Shown here in pieces: positions 39,259 to 48,368 of a stretch of DNA of 64,000 nucleotides. The DNA is from Arthrobacter sp. YN (lineage in GTDB: Bacteria; Actinomycetota; Actinomycetes; Actinomycetales; Micrococcaceae). The notes below the pieces were generated by a model. The model saw only the letters and a program-made list of their open reading frames with translations, was not told where the DNA came from and searched no databases. The stretch covers positions 1,488,001 through 1,552,000 of the forward strand of contig NZ_CP022436.1 in NCBI RefSeq assembly GCF_002224285.1, given 5' to 3'. Each line of letters begins with the position of its first letter. Position 1 is the stretch's first letter. A program made the translations under genes and the position numbers.

Positions 39259-40347
39259 CTAGGCGGTGTGCCTGTCCCTGCGCCCCGCGTTGGGCGGTTC
39301 CTGGGCAACCGGCAGGGCGGCCAGGATGCCCCGAAGGATGCTCTGCGGCGTATCACCTGAGCTTGCCGCTTTGCGATCCAGGATGATCCGGTGGGCGAGC
39401 ACCGATTCGGCCACGTCCACTACGTCGTCCGGGAGAACAAAGTCCCGGCCGTCCAACGCGGCGGTTGCCTTGGCTGCACGCAACAGCTGCAACAAGGACC
39501 GGGGGCTGGCACCGAGGCGGAGACGTGCGCTGTCACGGGTAGCCCGCCCGATGGCCACCGTGTACTCCTTGATGGCAGTTGACACATACACCTGCTGGAC
39601 GGCAGCGATCATGGCCGCGACGTCGGCGGCAGTGACCACGGGGGTTACTTTGGCCAGGGGAGAGGAAGCCTGGTGCGTCTCCAGCATTTCGATCTCGGCT
39701 TCCTTGTCCGGATAGCCCATGGAAATCCTCGCCATGAAACGGTCCCGCTGGGCTTCAGGCAACGGGTAGGTGCCCTCCATCTCAATGGGGTTCTGGGTGG
39801 CGACCACCATGAAGGGCAGTCCCAGTTGATAGGAATGCCCATCAACGGTGACTTGATGCTCCTCCATGCACTCAAGAAGCGCGGACTGGGTCTTGGCCGA
39901 AGCCCGGTTGATTTCGTCGCCGATCACAATGTTCGCGAACACTGCGCCCGGCCGGAACTCAAATTGCCGGGACGACTGGTTGTAGATGGAGACGCCGGTG
40001 ACATCTGACGGGAGGAGATCCGGCGTGAACTGGATGCGGGAGACGGTACAGTCCACGGTCCGCGCCAGTGTCTTTGCCAGCAGGGTCTTGCCAACGCCGG
40101 GAACATCTTCCAGCAGGAGGTGGCCTTGGGCCAGCAGTACCGTCAACGCGAGCTTCGCGGCATCGGCCTTGCCATCAATGACCTTGCTGATGGATCCCAG
40201 GATGCGTTCGCTGGCATCGTGGAACCGCTCCGCGTCCATGACCTGCGGCCTGTGTCCATTGAGTGCTGCACCATCCCGCGGCAGCGTACTGTAAGCCTCG
40301 CCCTGGAGCGGGGTAGGTTCAACGGATACTTGTCGCTTGGACTCCAT
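39259..40347 (-). CDS. MoxR family AAA+ ATPase
   Basis: AAA+ chaperone-like ATPase of 362 codons from the ATG at 40347, preferred over the GTG at 40371 because GAAGGG lies 6 bases ahead of it. Walker A is EDVPGVGKTLLAKT and Walker B is NIVIGDEINRASAKTQSALLE. The sensor stretch VATQNPIEMEGTYPLPEAQRDRF and a C-terminal lid domain follow. First gene of the operon with DUF58 and the TgpA-like protein. Divergent from tatD across about 200 bp. Confidence 0.93.
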   Translation of the reverse strand: MESKRQVSVEPTPLQGEAYSTLPRDGAALNGHRPQVMDAERFHDASERILGSISKVIDGKADAAKLALTVLLAQGHLLLEDVPGVGKTLLAKTLARTVDCTVSRIQFTPDLLPSDVTGVSIYNQSSRQFEFRPGAVFANIVIGDEINRASAKTQSALLECMEEHQVTVDGHSYQLGLPFMVVATQNPIEMEGTYPLPEAQRDRFMARISMGYPDKEAEIEMLETHQASSPLAKVTPVVTAADVAAMIAAVQQVYVSTAIKEYTVAIGRATRDSARLRLGASPRSLLQLLRAAKATAALDGRDFVLPDDVVDVAESVLAHRIILDRKAASSGDTPQSILRGILAALPVAQEPPNAGRRDRHTA

Positions 40348-40544
40348 GGATTGCCCTTCAGCCGTGGCCACTGCGTCAGCAATCTTGAGGATGTGTTGCT
40401 GTTGTTGACCATCTGTCCGTTCCAGACTACCCAGACATTGGCCGCCGCTGACATAGTGCTCAGGAATTTATGTGCCGAGTGGAATTTATCCCAGCCCACC
40501 CGGCCGCTGCCTCAGGGGGACCGTGGTCCGATTAAGGTGGGAGC

Positions 40545-41432
40545 ATGTGTAATTCGCTCGCCCCTGCTGCGTACCGTGCGTCATCCGAGGATATGGATTC
40601 CCGCAAGGAGTACCCGCCGGCACCGGAACCCCTCCCCGTTCCCGTCATGGACAACCACACGCATCTGGATTTCCGGCACGGACTGATCGAGGTCTCGGTC
40701 CGGGACGCGATGGACTCGGCTGAGGCCGTCGGTGTGCACGGCGCTGTGCAGGTGGGCTGCGACCTGGAATCGTCCCGCTTCACCGTGCAGGCAGTGGACG
40801 CGGATCCGCGCCTGCTCGGTGCCGTAGCAATCCACCCCAACGATGCCCCGGTGTACGCCGGGCGCGGTGAATTGGAGTCGGCGCTCGCCGAGATCGAAGA
40901 GCTGGCAGCCCACCCGCGGATCCGCGCCATCGGTGAAACGGGACTGGATTTTTTCCGGACCCACGGGGAAGGGCTGGTGGCCCAGCGGTACTCGTTCCGG
41001 CGCCACATCGACATCGCGAAACGGCTGGGACTGACCTTGCAGATCCACGACCGCGACGCCCACGACGACGTGGTGCAGGTGTTGATGGAGGAAGGCGCCC
41101 CGGAGCGGGTGGTGTTCCACTGTTTCTCGGGGGACGAAGAATTGGCACGGATCTGCAACCAGAACGGGTGGTACATGTCTTTTGCGGGCACCATGACCTT
41201 CAAAAATGCCGGGAACCTTCGTGCAGCACTGGCCATCGCCGAGCCACAGCGGATCCTGGTGGAAACCGATTCGCCGTTCTTGACGCCCCACCCGTACCGT
41301 GGTCGGCCGAACGCGAGCTACATGGTTCCCTACACGGTCCGGTCCATGGCGGAAGTGACTGGGGATGACCTCTCCGAACTCTGTTCGCGTTTGGCGGAAA
41401 ATACGCTCGAGGCCTACGGCTCGTGGGCCTAG
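40545..41432 (+). CDS. tatD: TatD family metal-dependent hydrolase
   Basis: TIM-barrel hydrolase/DNase of 295 residues. Metal ligands appear as MDNHTHLDF near residue 35, GETGLDF near 127, IHDRDAHDD near 165, VFHCFSG near 187 and VETDSPFLTPHP near 240. The ATG has AAGGTGGGAG just ahead. A ~34-residue extension precedes the core. In related genomes it sits between metG and rpf; here metG is absent and the MoxR operon lies upstream. Confidence 0.92.
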   Translation: MCNSLAPAAYRASSEDMDSRKEYPPAPEPLPVPVMDNHTHLDFRHGLIEVSVRDAMDSAEAVGVHGAVQVGCDLESSRFTVQAVDADPRLLGAVAIHPNDAPVYAGRGELESALAEIEELAAHPRIRAIGETGLDFFRTHGEGLVAQRYSFRRHIDIAKRLGLTLQIHDRDAHDDVVQVLMEEGAPERVVFHCFSGDEELARICNQNGWYMSFAGTMTFKNAGNLRAALAIAEPQRILVETDSPFLTPHPYRGRPNASYMVPYTVRSMAEVTGDDLSELCSRLAENTLEAYGSWA

Positions 41433-41500
41433 GGCGTTCCTTCGGGAGGGCTTTGACGTGCCCGTAATGAATACCCGGTATGCAGAAGTCTTGGTTGGTT

Positions 41501-41723
41501 TATAACAGATCGGTTACTGTGTTAAACAAGTAGCCGGGGTCGGGGAAGGCCTTCGGACAACTGGGCCGGTTGAATCCGGCCTTCATCAGTTGAATGTAAT
41601 TGGCGGCGCAGATGCCGGCAGCAAGTGTGGGACCAGGCTTTGTGCCTGGCCCCTCCGTTTTGCCGCTGGCATTATTTCTGTGCTTTTCCCCGTGCCCGGA
41701 TGGTCTGAGAGTTATGGGCAATC
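41501..41723 (+). ncRNA. Structured leader RNA of the rpf gene, possible riboswitch
   Basis: The 291-bp gap before rpf has a -10-like TATAAC at 41501-41506. The following ~210 nt hold a G-rich segment (GCCGGGG, then CGGGGAAGG), a hairpin GGCCGG/CCGGCC (41564-41581) and a terminator-like hairpin GGGACCAGGC/GCCTGGCCCC (41629-41653) followed by TCCGTTTT. Rpf genes of actinobacteria are often preceded by a c-di-AMP (ydaO/yuaA) riboswitch, and the G-rich core resembles that class loosely. The class assignment is inference; the structured leader is seen. Confidence 0.45.
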
Positions 41724-42875
41724 GTGATCAAGTTCTTCACAACGGATGGCAAGTTCAGCTTCCTCAAAGTCGGTGCCCAGTTGCTGGTTGTCGCAGCGCT
41801 GGTGGTCGGAGTTGTCGCCTTTGTGGGCAACAACAAGACTGTCACCCTCAACGTGGACGGCAAGGTAAGTTCCATCCAGACCTTTGGCGGCACCGTAGAC
41901 CAGGTGGTCAAGGCGGCCAAGGTCGAGCTGAAGGACGCTGACAGGGTCTCGCCCGCCCTCGACGCCCGTGTGGATAACGGCTCCGTGGTCAACATCAACC
42001 TCGCGAAGGCTGTGTCCATCGAATTGGACGGCGCGCGCAAGACCGTCAACACGAACGCCCCCGATGTCGCCGCACTGGTCAGCGAACTTGGAGTGGCAAG
42101 CTCCTCGGAGATCTCCCAGCCGAAGGAAGCATCGCTGGAAGTCACCGGCTCCTTTGTCTCCATCTCAACTCCCAAGACCATCAGCGTTGTTGCCGACGGC
42201 AAGGACACCAGCACCACCACGACGGCGGCCGACGTCGCCACCGTGCTCAAGGACACCGGCGTCACTGTCGGCGCCAACGACCGCATCTCCCAGCCTGGCA
42301 ACGCGCCCATCGTCCAGGACATGGTGATAAAGGTCTCCCGCGTGGACACCAGCAAGACAGCCGAAGCCACGGAGGAAGTGCCCTTCGAAAGCGTGAAGAC
42401 CGAAACCGCTGAGCTGTTCAAGGGCGAAGAGAAGGTTACCCAGGAAGGCGTAGCCGGTTCGCTGGTCAAGACGTTCAAGCTGGTCATGGTTGACGGACGC
42501 GAAGCTTCACGGGCCCTCGTCTCAAGCAATGTCACCACGAAGCCGGTCACCGAAAAGGTCAGCGTTGGCACCAAAGCCCGCCCCGTAGCTGCTCCGGCCA
42601 AGGCAGCAGCAACCTCCAGCGGCCCCACGGGCGCCCCGAACGAAGGCATGTGGGACAGAATTGCCCAGTGTGAGTCCGGTGGAAACTGGTCCATCAACAC
42701 CGGCAACGGCTACTACGGCGGCCTTCAGTTCTCCAGCCCGACGTGGCTTGCCAATGGTGGCGGAGCTTACGCTCCCAACGCCAGCCTGGCCACCAAGGCA
42801 CAGCAGATTGATATCGCCAACCGCCTCTACGCCAAGAACGGCCTCCGCGACTGGGGCTGCGCGCACGCAGCCTGA
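41724..42875 (+). CDS. rpfB: Resuscitation-promoting factor, RpfB-like
   Basis: Secreted or membrane-anchored muralytic enzyme that wakes dormant cells by cutting peptidoglycan. 383 residues: an N-terminal helix (VGAQLLVVAALVVGVVAFVG), DUF348 ubiquitin-like repeats (about 40-200), a G5 domain (210-290), an Ala/Thr linker and the Rpf lysozyme-like domain from 306 to the end. The catalytic Glu317 is in QCESGGNW, with disulfide partners Cys316 and the Cys in WGCAHAA. GTG start. Followed by rsmA and ispE, as in mycobacteria. Confidence 0.95.
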   Translation: MIKFFTTDGKFSFLKVGAQLLVVAALVVGVVAFVGNNKTVTLNVDGKVSSIQTFGGTVDQVVKAAKVELKDADRVSPALDARVDNGSVVNINLAKAVSIELDGARKTVNTNAPDVAALVSELGVASSSEISQPKEASLEVTGSFVSISTPKTISVVADGKDTSTTTTAADVATVLKDTGVTVGANDRISQPGNAPIVQDMVIKVSRVDTSKTAEATEEVPFESVKTETAELFKGEEKVTQEGVAGSLVKTFKLVMVDGREASRALVSSNVTTKPVTEKVSVGTKARPVAAPAKAAATSSGPTGAPNEGMWDRIAQCESGGNWSINTGNGYYGGLQFSSPTWLANGGGAYAPNASLATKAQQIDIANRLYAKNGLRDWGCAHAA

Positions 42876-42901
42876 CCCTCCACAGGCGATACGATACCTA
42901 G

Positions 42902-43783
42902 GTGACTGAACCGAATTCCGAACCCGCCGCCGTCGCGCCTTTGCTGGGCGCCACAGACATCCGACGGCTTGCCGAGGAAATCGGTGTACGCCCTACGAAG
43001 ACCCTGGGGCAGAACTTTGTGATCGACGGCAACACCATCCGCAGGATTGTGGCCGCCGCCAATATCGACTCCAACGAAACCGTGCTGGAAGTCGGCCCGG
43101 GGCTTGGCTCGCTGACCCTCGGCTTGCTGGACGCAGCCAAGACTGTTGTGGCGGTGGAGATCGATCCCGTGTTGGCGGAGAAACTGCCGGCGACCGTGCG
43201 CGCCTGGCGGCCCGGAGCGGAAGACAACTTCCACCTGGTGCTCTCCGACGCCATGAAGGTCACCGAACTGCCCGTGCCTCCCACGGCACTGGTGGCAAAC
43301 CTGCCATACAACGTTGCCGTCCCCGTGGTGCTTCACCTCCTGCAGCATTTCCCGAGCCTGCAGCACGGCCTGGTCATGGTGCAGGACGAAGTAGCTGACA
43401 GGCTTGCCGCGACTCCCGGGTCCAAGATCTACGGTGTTCCATCGGTGAAGGCTGCTTGGTACGGACACATGCGCAAGGCCGGTGTCATCGGCATGAACGT
43501 GTTCTGGCCTGCACCCAAGATCCATTCCGGGCTCGTGGCTTTCACACGCCACGATCCGCCACAGACGCATGCCACCCGCGAACAGGTCTTTGCCGTCATC
43601 GATGCTGCGTTCGCCCAACGCCGGAAGACCCTCCGCGCTGCGCTGGCCGGCTGGGCCGGGAGCGCCACTGAGGCAGAACGATGCCTGGTTGCCGCCGGCG
43701 TGGACCCCACCGCGCGCGGCGAAGTCCTGGATATCTCCGCCTACGTCAAGATCGCCGAAGCCCGCCACCCCGTGGACGCATGA
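42902..43783 (+). CDS. rsmA: 16S rRNA (adenine(1518)-N(6)/adenine(1519)-N(6))-dimethyltransferase
   Basis: Also known as KsgA; dimethylates two adenines near the 3' end of 16S rRNA during small-subunit assembly. 293 residues. [16 protein letters not shown], the SAM motif [10 protein letters not shown], and the catalytic [10 protein letters not shown] are present. GTG start 26 bp after rpf, with a weak ribosome site. Its stop overlaps the ispE start (ATGA), so the two are coupled. Confidence 0.96.
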   Translation: MTEPNSEPAAVAPLLGATDIRRLAEEIGVRPTKTLGQNFVIDGNTIRRIVAAANIDSNETVLEVGPGLGSLTLGLLDAAKTVVAVEIDPVLAEKLPATVRAWRPGAEDNFHLVLSDAMKVTELPVPPTALVANLPYNVAVPVVLHLLQHFPSLQHGLVMVQDEVADRLAATPGSKIYGVPSVKAAWYGHMRKAGVIGMNVFWPAPKIHSGLVAFTRHDPPQTHATREQVFAVIDAAFAQRRKTLRAALAGWAGSATEAERCLVAAGVDPTARGEVLDISAYVKIAEARHPVDA

Positions 43784-44772
43784 ACCCGGGCACCCGCAAA
43801 CCCAGCAGCCTGCCGTTCGCGGGGGACCGCTTCCATGCCCGGACAGTCCGCGTCAAAGCGCCCGGGAAGGTCAACGTGTCCCTGAGCGTCGGACCGCTGC
43901 GGCCTGATGGTTACCATTCGGTGGCCAGCGTCTACCTTGCCGTTTCCCTCTATGAGGAAGTAGCGGCAACCAGCACCGAGGCCCAGGGGATCACTGTCAG
44001 CATCAGCCCCGACAGCACGCTTGACCTCGACGGTGTGGACATTCCGCTGGATGAGCGGAACCTTGCCTACAAGGCCGCGGCCATCATGGCCGAAATGTCC
44101 GAGAAACCCACCGGCGTGCATCTTGACATCACCAAGCGCGTGCCCGTGGCCGGTGGCATGGGCGGCGGTTCAGCGGATGCCGCGGCAACCCTGCTGGCCT
44201 GCGATGCCCTGTGGAACAGCGGACTGTCCCGCGAGGAACTCGCGCATCTGGCGGCCGAGTTGGGCGCAGACGTGCCGTTCTCGCTCCTGGGAGGCACCGC
44301 CGTCGGGCTGGGCGTGGGCGACAAACTCTCCCCGGCTTTGGCCAAAGCCCAGATGGACTGGGTGCTGGTCTTTGCAGATTACGGGCTCTCGACACCTGAC
44401 GTGTTCCGGACCCTTGACGGACTACGGGATTCCGAGGGTATGGACATTCCGGAACCAGTGGCCGTGGACCCCACCATCCTCCAAGCGCTCCGTCATGGAG
44501 ACCCTGAGACGCTCAGCCGCGTGCTGATCAACGACCTCCAGAGGGCTTCCATTGCGTTGGCGCCGCAACTTCGCGACACCATCGGACTGGGCGAAGCGCG
44601 CGGCGCCCTGGCCGGAATGGTCTCTGGCTCCGGCCCCACCATTGCGCTGCTTGCCCGCGACTCCGTTTCAGCCAGTGTCCTCGCCGAAGAATTGACCCAC
44701 CGGGGCCACACTGCCTTGGCGGTCCACGGCCCGGTGCCCGGCGCCCGGATCATCTCCGATACCCTCCTTTAG
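43780..44772 (+). CDS. ispE: 4-diphosphocytidyl-2-C-methyl-D-erythritol kinase
   Basis: MEP-pathway kinase phosphorylating CDP-ME on the way to isoprenoids (menaquinone, undecaprenyl phosphate, carotenoids). 330 codons from the ATG overlapping the rsmA stop. GHMP kinase motifs: [21 protein letters not shown] at the N-terminus, the ATP loop [15 protein letters not shown] near residue 125 and the C-terminal [12 protein letters not shown]. An N-terminal extension of ~25 residues precedes the core. Confidence 0.96.
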   Translation: MNPGTRKPSSLPFAGDRFHARTVRVKAPGKVNVSLSVGPLRPDGYHSVASVYLAVSLYEEVAATSTEAQGITVSISPDSTLDLDGVDIPLDERNLAYKAAAIMAEMSEKPTGVHLDITKRVPVAGGMGGGSADAAATLLACDALWNSGLSREELAHLAAELGADVPFSLLGGTAVGLGVGDKLSPALAKAQMDWVLVFADYGLSTPDVFRTLDGLRDSEGMDIPEPVAVDPTILQALRHGDPETLSRVLINDLQRASIALAPQLRDTIGLGEARGALAGMVSGSGPTIALLARDSVSASVLAEELTHRGHTALAVHGPVPGARIISDTLL

Positions 44773-44824
44773 TACCCCTCCAGCTCCTGTACCTCCGCAT
44801 TCCAGCAGTAGAAAGTAGTACCCA

Positions 44825-46651
44825 TTGGCCCACCTGCTTGGCGGCGAAAACCTCACCGTTTCGTTCGCGACCCGCACTGTCCTCGACGGCGTCACCCTCG
44901 GCTTGGAGGATGGCGACCGCATCGGCATGGTGGGCCGCAACGGCGACGGCAAATCGACGCTCATGCGCCTGCTCGCCTCCCGCTCGACGCCGGACTCCGG
45001 ACGGGTCACCAAACGGGGCGATGTCAACGTCGGCTACCTGGACCAAGGCGACGTGCTCGACGGCGACCTGACAGTGGGCGCCGCGATCGTCGGCGACCGC
45101 GCGGACCACGAATGGGCCGCCAACGCCAAGATCCGCGAAGTCATGGGCGGACTGGTGGGCGACGTCGACTGGCATGCCAACGTCCACGCCCTTTCAGGTG
45201 GCCAAAAGCGCCGCGTTGCGCTGGCCAAGCTCCTCATCGAAGACCACGACGTCATCATGCTGGACGAACCCACCAACCATCTGGACGTAGAAGGCGTCGC
45301 CTGGCTGGCCCGGCACCTGAAGACGCGCTGGCGCGCCAACCAGGGCGCGTTCCTGGTGGTCACCCACGATCGCTGGTTCCTCGATGAAGTCTGCAACTAC
45401 ACCTGGGAAGTCCACGACGCCATGGTGGACATGTTCGACGGCGGATACGCCGCCTACGTTCTGGCCCGCGCCGAGCGTGACCGCATGGCCTCCGTCGTCG
45501 AAGGTAAGCGCCAGCAGCTCGTCAAAAAGGAACTCGCGTGGTTGAGGCGCGGCGCCCCCGCCCGGACGGCCAAGCCGAAATTCCGCATCGAAGCCGCCAA
45601 CGACCTCATTGCCGACGTGCCCGATCCCCGCGACTCGGTTGCCCTCAGCAAGATGGCCACTGCCCGTCTCGGCAAAGACGTCCTGGACCTGGAGAACATC
45701 ACCCTGGACTTTTTGGGCGGCGAGAGCGGACAGAAGCTCTTTGACAACATCACGCTGCGGCTCGCACCGGGCGAACGCCTCGGCCTGGTGGGTGTCAACG
45801 GTGCCGGAAAGTCCACGCTGCTGAAACTGCTCAACGGCGAAGTCCAGCCGACTTCAGGCAAGGTCAAGCGCGGCAAGACCGTGGTCACCGCCGTGCTTAC
45901 CCAGGACGTCAAAGAGCTCGACGACGTCTCCGACCTTCGCGTCATTGAGGTCATCGAACGCGAAAAGCGGTCCTTCAGCGTGGGCGGCAAGGAATTCACC
46001 GCCGGCCAGCTGGTGGAACAACTGGGGTTCACCAAGGAAAAGCAGTGGACACCCGTCAGCGACCTCTCAGGTGGTGAGCGCCGCAGGCTCCAACTCCTGC
46101 GTCTCCTGGTAGGGGAGCCCAACGTCCTCATGCTCGACGAACCCACCAACGACCTCGACACCGACACCCTGGCCGCCGTCGAAGACGTCCTGGACGGCTG
46201 GCCCGGGACACTGGTGGTTGTCAGCCACGACCGTTATCTGCTGGAACGCGTCACCGACAACCAGATGGCGTTGCTCGGCGACGGCAAACTCCGCGGCCTG
46301 CCCGGCGGCGTCGACCAGTATCTCGAGCTGCGTGAAGCCGCCCTTGCGTCCGGCGCGATTGGTGGGGGCTCCGGCGCACCTACCTCTGCCGGCTCTTCTT
46401 CCGCTGCTGCTCCGTCCGGTGCCAGCGAAGCCGAAAAGCGGGAGGCCCGCAAGGACCTCAACAGGATCGACCGCCAACTCGGCAAGATTTCCCAGCAGGA
46501 AGAGAAGCTGCACACCCAAATGGCAGCGAAGTCCGAATCCGGCGACTTCGACGCCTTGGGGGAACTCAACGCCAAGCTGCAGGAGTTGCTCGAGGAAAAG
46601 GAAGGGCTGGAGCTGGAGTGGTTGGAGGCCGCTGAAACCCTCGGCGAGTGA
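44825..46651 (+). CDS. ABC-F family ATPase
   Basis: Soluble protein of 608 residues with two ABC cassettes and no membrane segments. ABC-F proteins act on the ribosome, tuning elongation or protecting it from antibiotics. Walker A motifs are GRNGDGKST and GVNGAGKST, signatures LSGGQKRR and LSGGERRR, and Walker B regions MLDEPTNHLD and MLDEPTNDLD. A linker of ~80 residues separates them, and the C-terminal ~90 residues form a charged coiled coil, as in the Uup branch. TTG start; no good Shine-Dalgarno. Closely follows ispE (52 bp). Confidence 0.93.
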   Translation: MAHLLGGENLTVSFATRTVLDGVTLGLEDGDRIGMVGRNGDGKSTLMRLLASRSTPDSGRVTKRGDVNVGYLDQGDVLDGDLTVGAAIVGDRADHEWAANAKIREVMGGLVGDVDWHANVHALSGGQKRRVALAKLLIEDHDVIMLDEPTNHLDVEGVAWLARHLKTRWRANQGAFLVVTHDRWFLDEVCNYTWEVHDAMVDMFDGGYAAYVLARAERDRMASVVEGKRQQLVKKELAWLRRGAPARTAKPKFRIEAANDLIADVPDPRDSVALSKMATARLGKDVLDLENITLDFLGGESGQKLFDNITLRLAPGERLGLVGVNGAGKSTLLKLLNGEVQPTSGKVKRGKTVVTAVLTQDVKELDDVSDLRVIEVIEREKRSFSVGGKEFTAGQLVEQLGFTKEKQWTPVSDLSGGERRRLQLLRLLVGEPNVLMLDEPTNDLDTDTLAAVEDVLDGWPGTLVVVSHDRYLLERVTDNQMALLGDGKLRGLPGGVDQYLELREAALASGAIGGGSGAPTSAGSSSAAAPSGASEAEKREARKDLNRIDRQLGKISQQEEKLHTQMAAKSESGDFDALGELNAKLQELLEEKEGLELEWLEAAETLGE

Positions 46652-46781
46652 TGGTGAGCCGGTGCTTTTCGTCGTAGTTCAGCGGCGGCACGGCGGCACG
46701 CATCCTCCGCGTGCTGGCTCGTTCCTCGCCTTGACGCACGCATCCGGATGCCTGCCGCTGTCCCGCTGACCGATGCTCTCT

Positions 46782-46873
46782 CACTTCCCTCGGGTTTGGT
46801 GTGGACGCTCCTGCACTTCCCTCGGGTTTGGTGTGGACGCTCCTGCACTTCCCTCGGGTTTGGTGTGGACGCT
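46782..46873. repeat. Three tandem 32-bp repeats
   Basis: Two identical 32-bp units start at 46782 and 46814, and a third that fades after about 26 bases starts at 46846. Each begins CACTTCCCTCGGGTTTGG and ends in GTGTGGACGCTCCTG. There are no spacers between units. A related but divergent array in the opposite orientation lies at 47169-47247, on the other side of a broken VOC gene. Confidence 0.8.
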
Positions 46874-47136
46874 ATTGCGTCCCTTCGTAGCCTATGAGCC
46901 AGTGGAGGCCGTGGCGGTCCACTACTTGACCGTCGTTTCACCGTTGGTAGTTTCGGATCCGAACTAAGAGAGCGCTTCACTCAGTACCCCATGGGCGATG
47001 GCACCCGAAGGGCCGTCTGTGCGGTTGAACTCCTCAAAGCTGTGCAACGAAAGCTCTCCGCCGAAGATTTTCGCGTAGAAACCCAGCGCCTCGCGGGCTG
47101 TCCCGGGAAAGTGATGTAGAGCTGGGGTGCCGTCAA
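46872..47136 (-). pseudogene. Decayed VOC-family (PhnB-like) protein gene
   Basis: The N-terminal part (TAPQLYITFPG, then TAREALGFYAKIFGGELSLHSFEEF) and the extreme C-terminus (DGQVVDRHGLHWLIGYEG) of a PhnB-like glyoxalase-fold protein are recognisable. About 80 residues of the middle are gone and in-frame stops separate the pieces. The N-terminal part also needs one extra base at the C run 47102-47104. A TTG at 47136 with AGGA 7 bases ahead is the likely original start. Clearly non-functional. Confidence 0.75.
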
Positions 47137-47168
47137 GAGCACATCCTACAAACTGGCCACCGTGGAAT

Positions 47169-47247
47169 GTGAGAGAGCGATCGGCTCAAGCACGTGGGAT
47201 ATGAGAGAGCGACCGGCTCAAGGGCGTGGGATGTGGGAGAGCGTGCC
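47169..47247. repeat. Tandem 32-bp repeats, divergent second array
   Basis: Units start at 47169, 47201 and 47233 (last one partial). On the minus strand each reads GCTCTCNCA(C/T)ATCCCAC and so on. In that orientation the unit length (32) and opening GCTC-C-CA match the array at 46782-46873, so the two arrays appear to be one family placed in opposite orientations around the broken VOC gene. Confidence 0.65.
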
Positions 47248-47277
47248 TGTGAGCGGCGCCGGCGCCGCGGAGGTGAC

Positions 47278-47964
47278 CTACGCCTCGGAACGCAGTCCGG
47301 GCTCCTTTTGCAACCCGGTGAGGCCGTTCCATGCCAGGTTCACCAGGTGGGCGGCGACGGCGCGCTTGTCCGGTGTGCGGCTGTCGAGCCACCACTGGCC
47401 GGTCATTGCCACCATCCCCACCAGCATCTGCGCATACATGGCACCGTCTGCGGCACTGAACCCGCGGCGGGCGAATTCGTCGGACAGCAGGTGCTCCACC
47501 CGGGCAGTGACGTGGGAGAGCAACGTGGAGAAGGCGCCCTCGGGCTGCGACGGCGGGGCGTCCCGCATGAGGATCCGAAAGCCGTCGGTGCGGTCTTCGA
47601 TGTAGCCAAGGAGGGCCAGTGCAGCGCGTTCCACCAGTACCCGGGGTTTGGCTTCGGTGCTGAGGGCCTCGGTGATGGAGTCCAGCAGGATCCTGAATTC
47701 GGTCTCCACGACCTGCCGGTACAGGCCTTCCTTGGAGCCGAAGTGCTCGTAGATGACGGGCTTGGAAACTCCAGCGCTGGCTGCGATTTCCTCGATGGTG
47801 GTGCCGTCCAGGCCCCGGACAGCGAAGAGTGCGCGGCCAATGCCGATGAGCTGGGATTTGCGCTGCTGGCCGGTCATCCGGATGCGGACTGCGGGGCCGG
47901 TGGAAGCCTGCTCCAGCGGCCCAGCGGTGTCCTCGGGCCTGGGGACTTCAGTGCGCTTGCTCAC
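47278..47964 (-). CDS. TetR family transcriptional regulator
   Basis: 228 codons from the GTG at 47964. A ~30-residue polar N-terminal tail precedes the HTH (SQLIGIGRALFAVRG, then TTIEEIAASAGVSKPVIYEHFGSKEGLY), and a helical ligand domain follows. No regulated gene can be assigned from the sequence. The position upstream of tRNA-Gln/glmU/prs matches a TetR gene in the same place in mycobacteria, so it may be a conserved neighbour. Confidence 0.88.
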   Translation of the reverse strand: MSKRTEVPRPEDTAGPLEQASTGPAVRIRMTGQQRKSQLIGIGRALFAVRGLDGTTIEEIAASAGVSKPVIYEHFGSKEGLYRQVVETEFRILLDSITEALSTEAKPRVLVERAALALLGYIEDRTDGFRILMRDAPPSQPEGAFSTLLSHVTARVEHLLSDEFARRGFSAADGAMYAQMLVGMVAMTGQWWLDSRTPDKRAVAAHLVNLAWNGLTGLQKEPGLRSEA

Positions 47965-48176
47965 GTGACCATCATGCCTTACGGGCCGGCAACAGGCCCT
48001 GCTCGGCGGGTCGGAAAGGGGTGCGGGAGGCATCCTCGGGTGCGCCGGGGCAGGGGCGGCGGGCGGTCAAGTCGCGAAGCATGCAATGGTCATGGCAAAC
48101 TAGATTCTTGTGTGTGCATCCCGGTAGCCCGGGAAACCGTCAGGCCCTGCTGCTTGATGGTGTGAATCATGCACGG

Positions 48177-48248
48177 TCCGCTCTGGTGTAATGGCAGCAC
48201 CCCGGCCTTTGGAGCCGTGGAGTATAGGTTCGAATCCTATGGGCGGAA
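48177..48248 (+). tRNA. tRNA-Gln (anticodon TTG)
   Basis: Complete 72-nt cloverleaf: acceptor TCCGCTC/GGGCGGA (one T-G pair), D arm GTGTAATGGCAGCAC, anticodon loop CTTTGGA giving TTG for CAA codons, T arm ATAGGTTCGAATCCTAT. CCA is not encoded. It precedes glmU, as in many actinobacteria. Confidence 0.96.
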
Positions 48249-48368
48249 CGGTCGGAAAATGCGCTCCTCTCTGTACCTGGAACGGCTCGAACGGTGCCTG
48301 GGTCCATTGGGATGGCAGCATTCCGAAGCCGGGTTACCCGGGACATACCGAGCAAGGAGAGCCAGTAC

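Noticed and set aside
41433..41500. Complete -35/-10 promoter for rpf
   Set aside because: TATAAC is a fair -10, but no acceptable -35 lies 16-18 bp upstream; TTGGTT is only 4 bp away. Only the leader was annotated.
46782..47247. CRISPR array
   Set aside because: The 32-bp units are directly adjacent with no unique spacers, and no cas genes are nearby.
48034..48176. Short ORF between the TetR gene and tRNA-Gln
   Set aside because: Small frames overlap the tRNA and have no ribosome site or conserved look. The gap is best read as promoter sequence.
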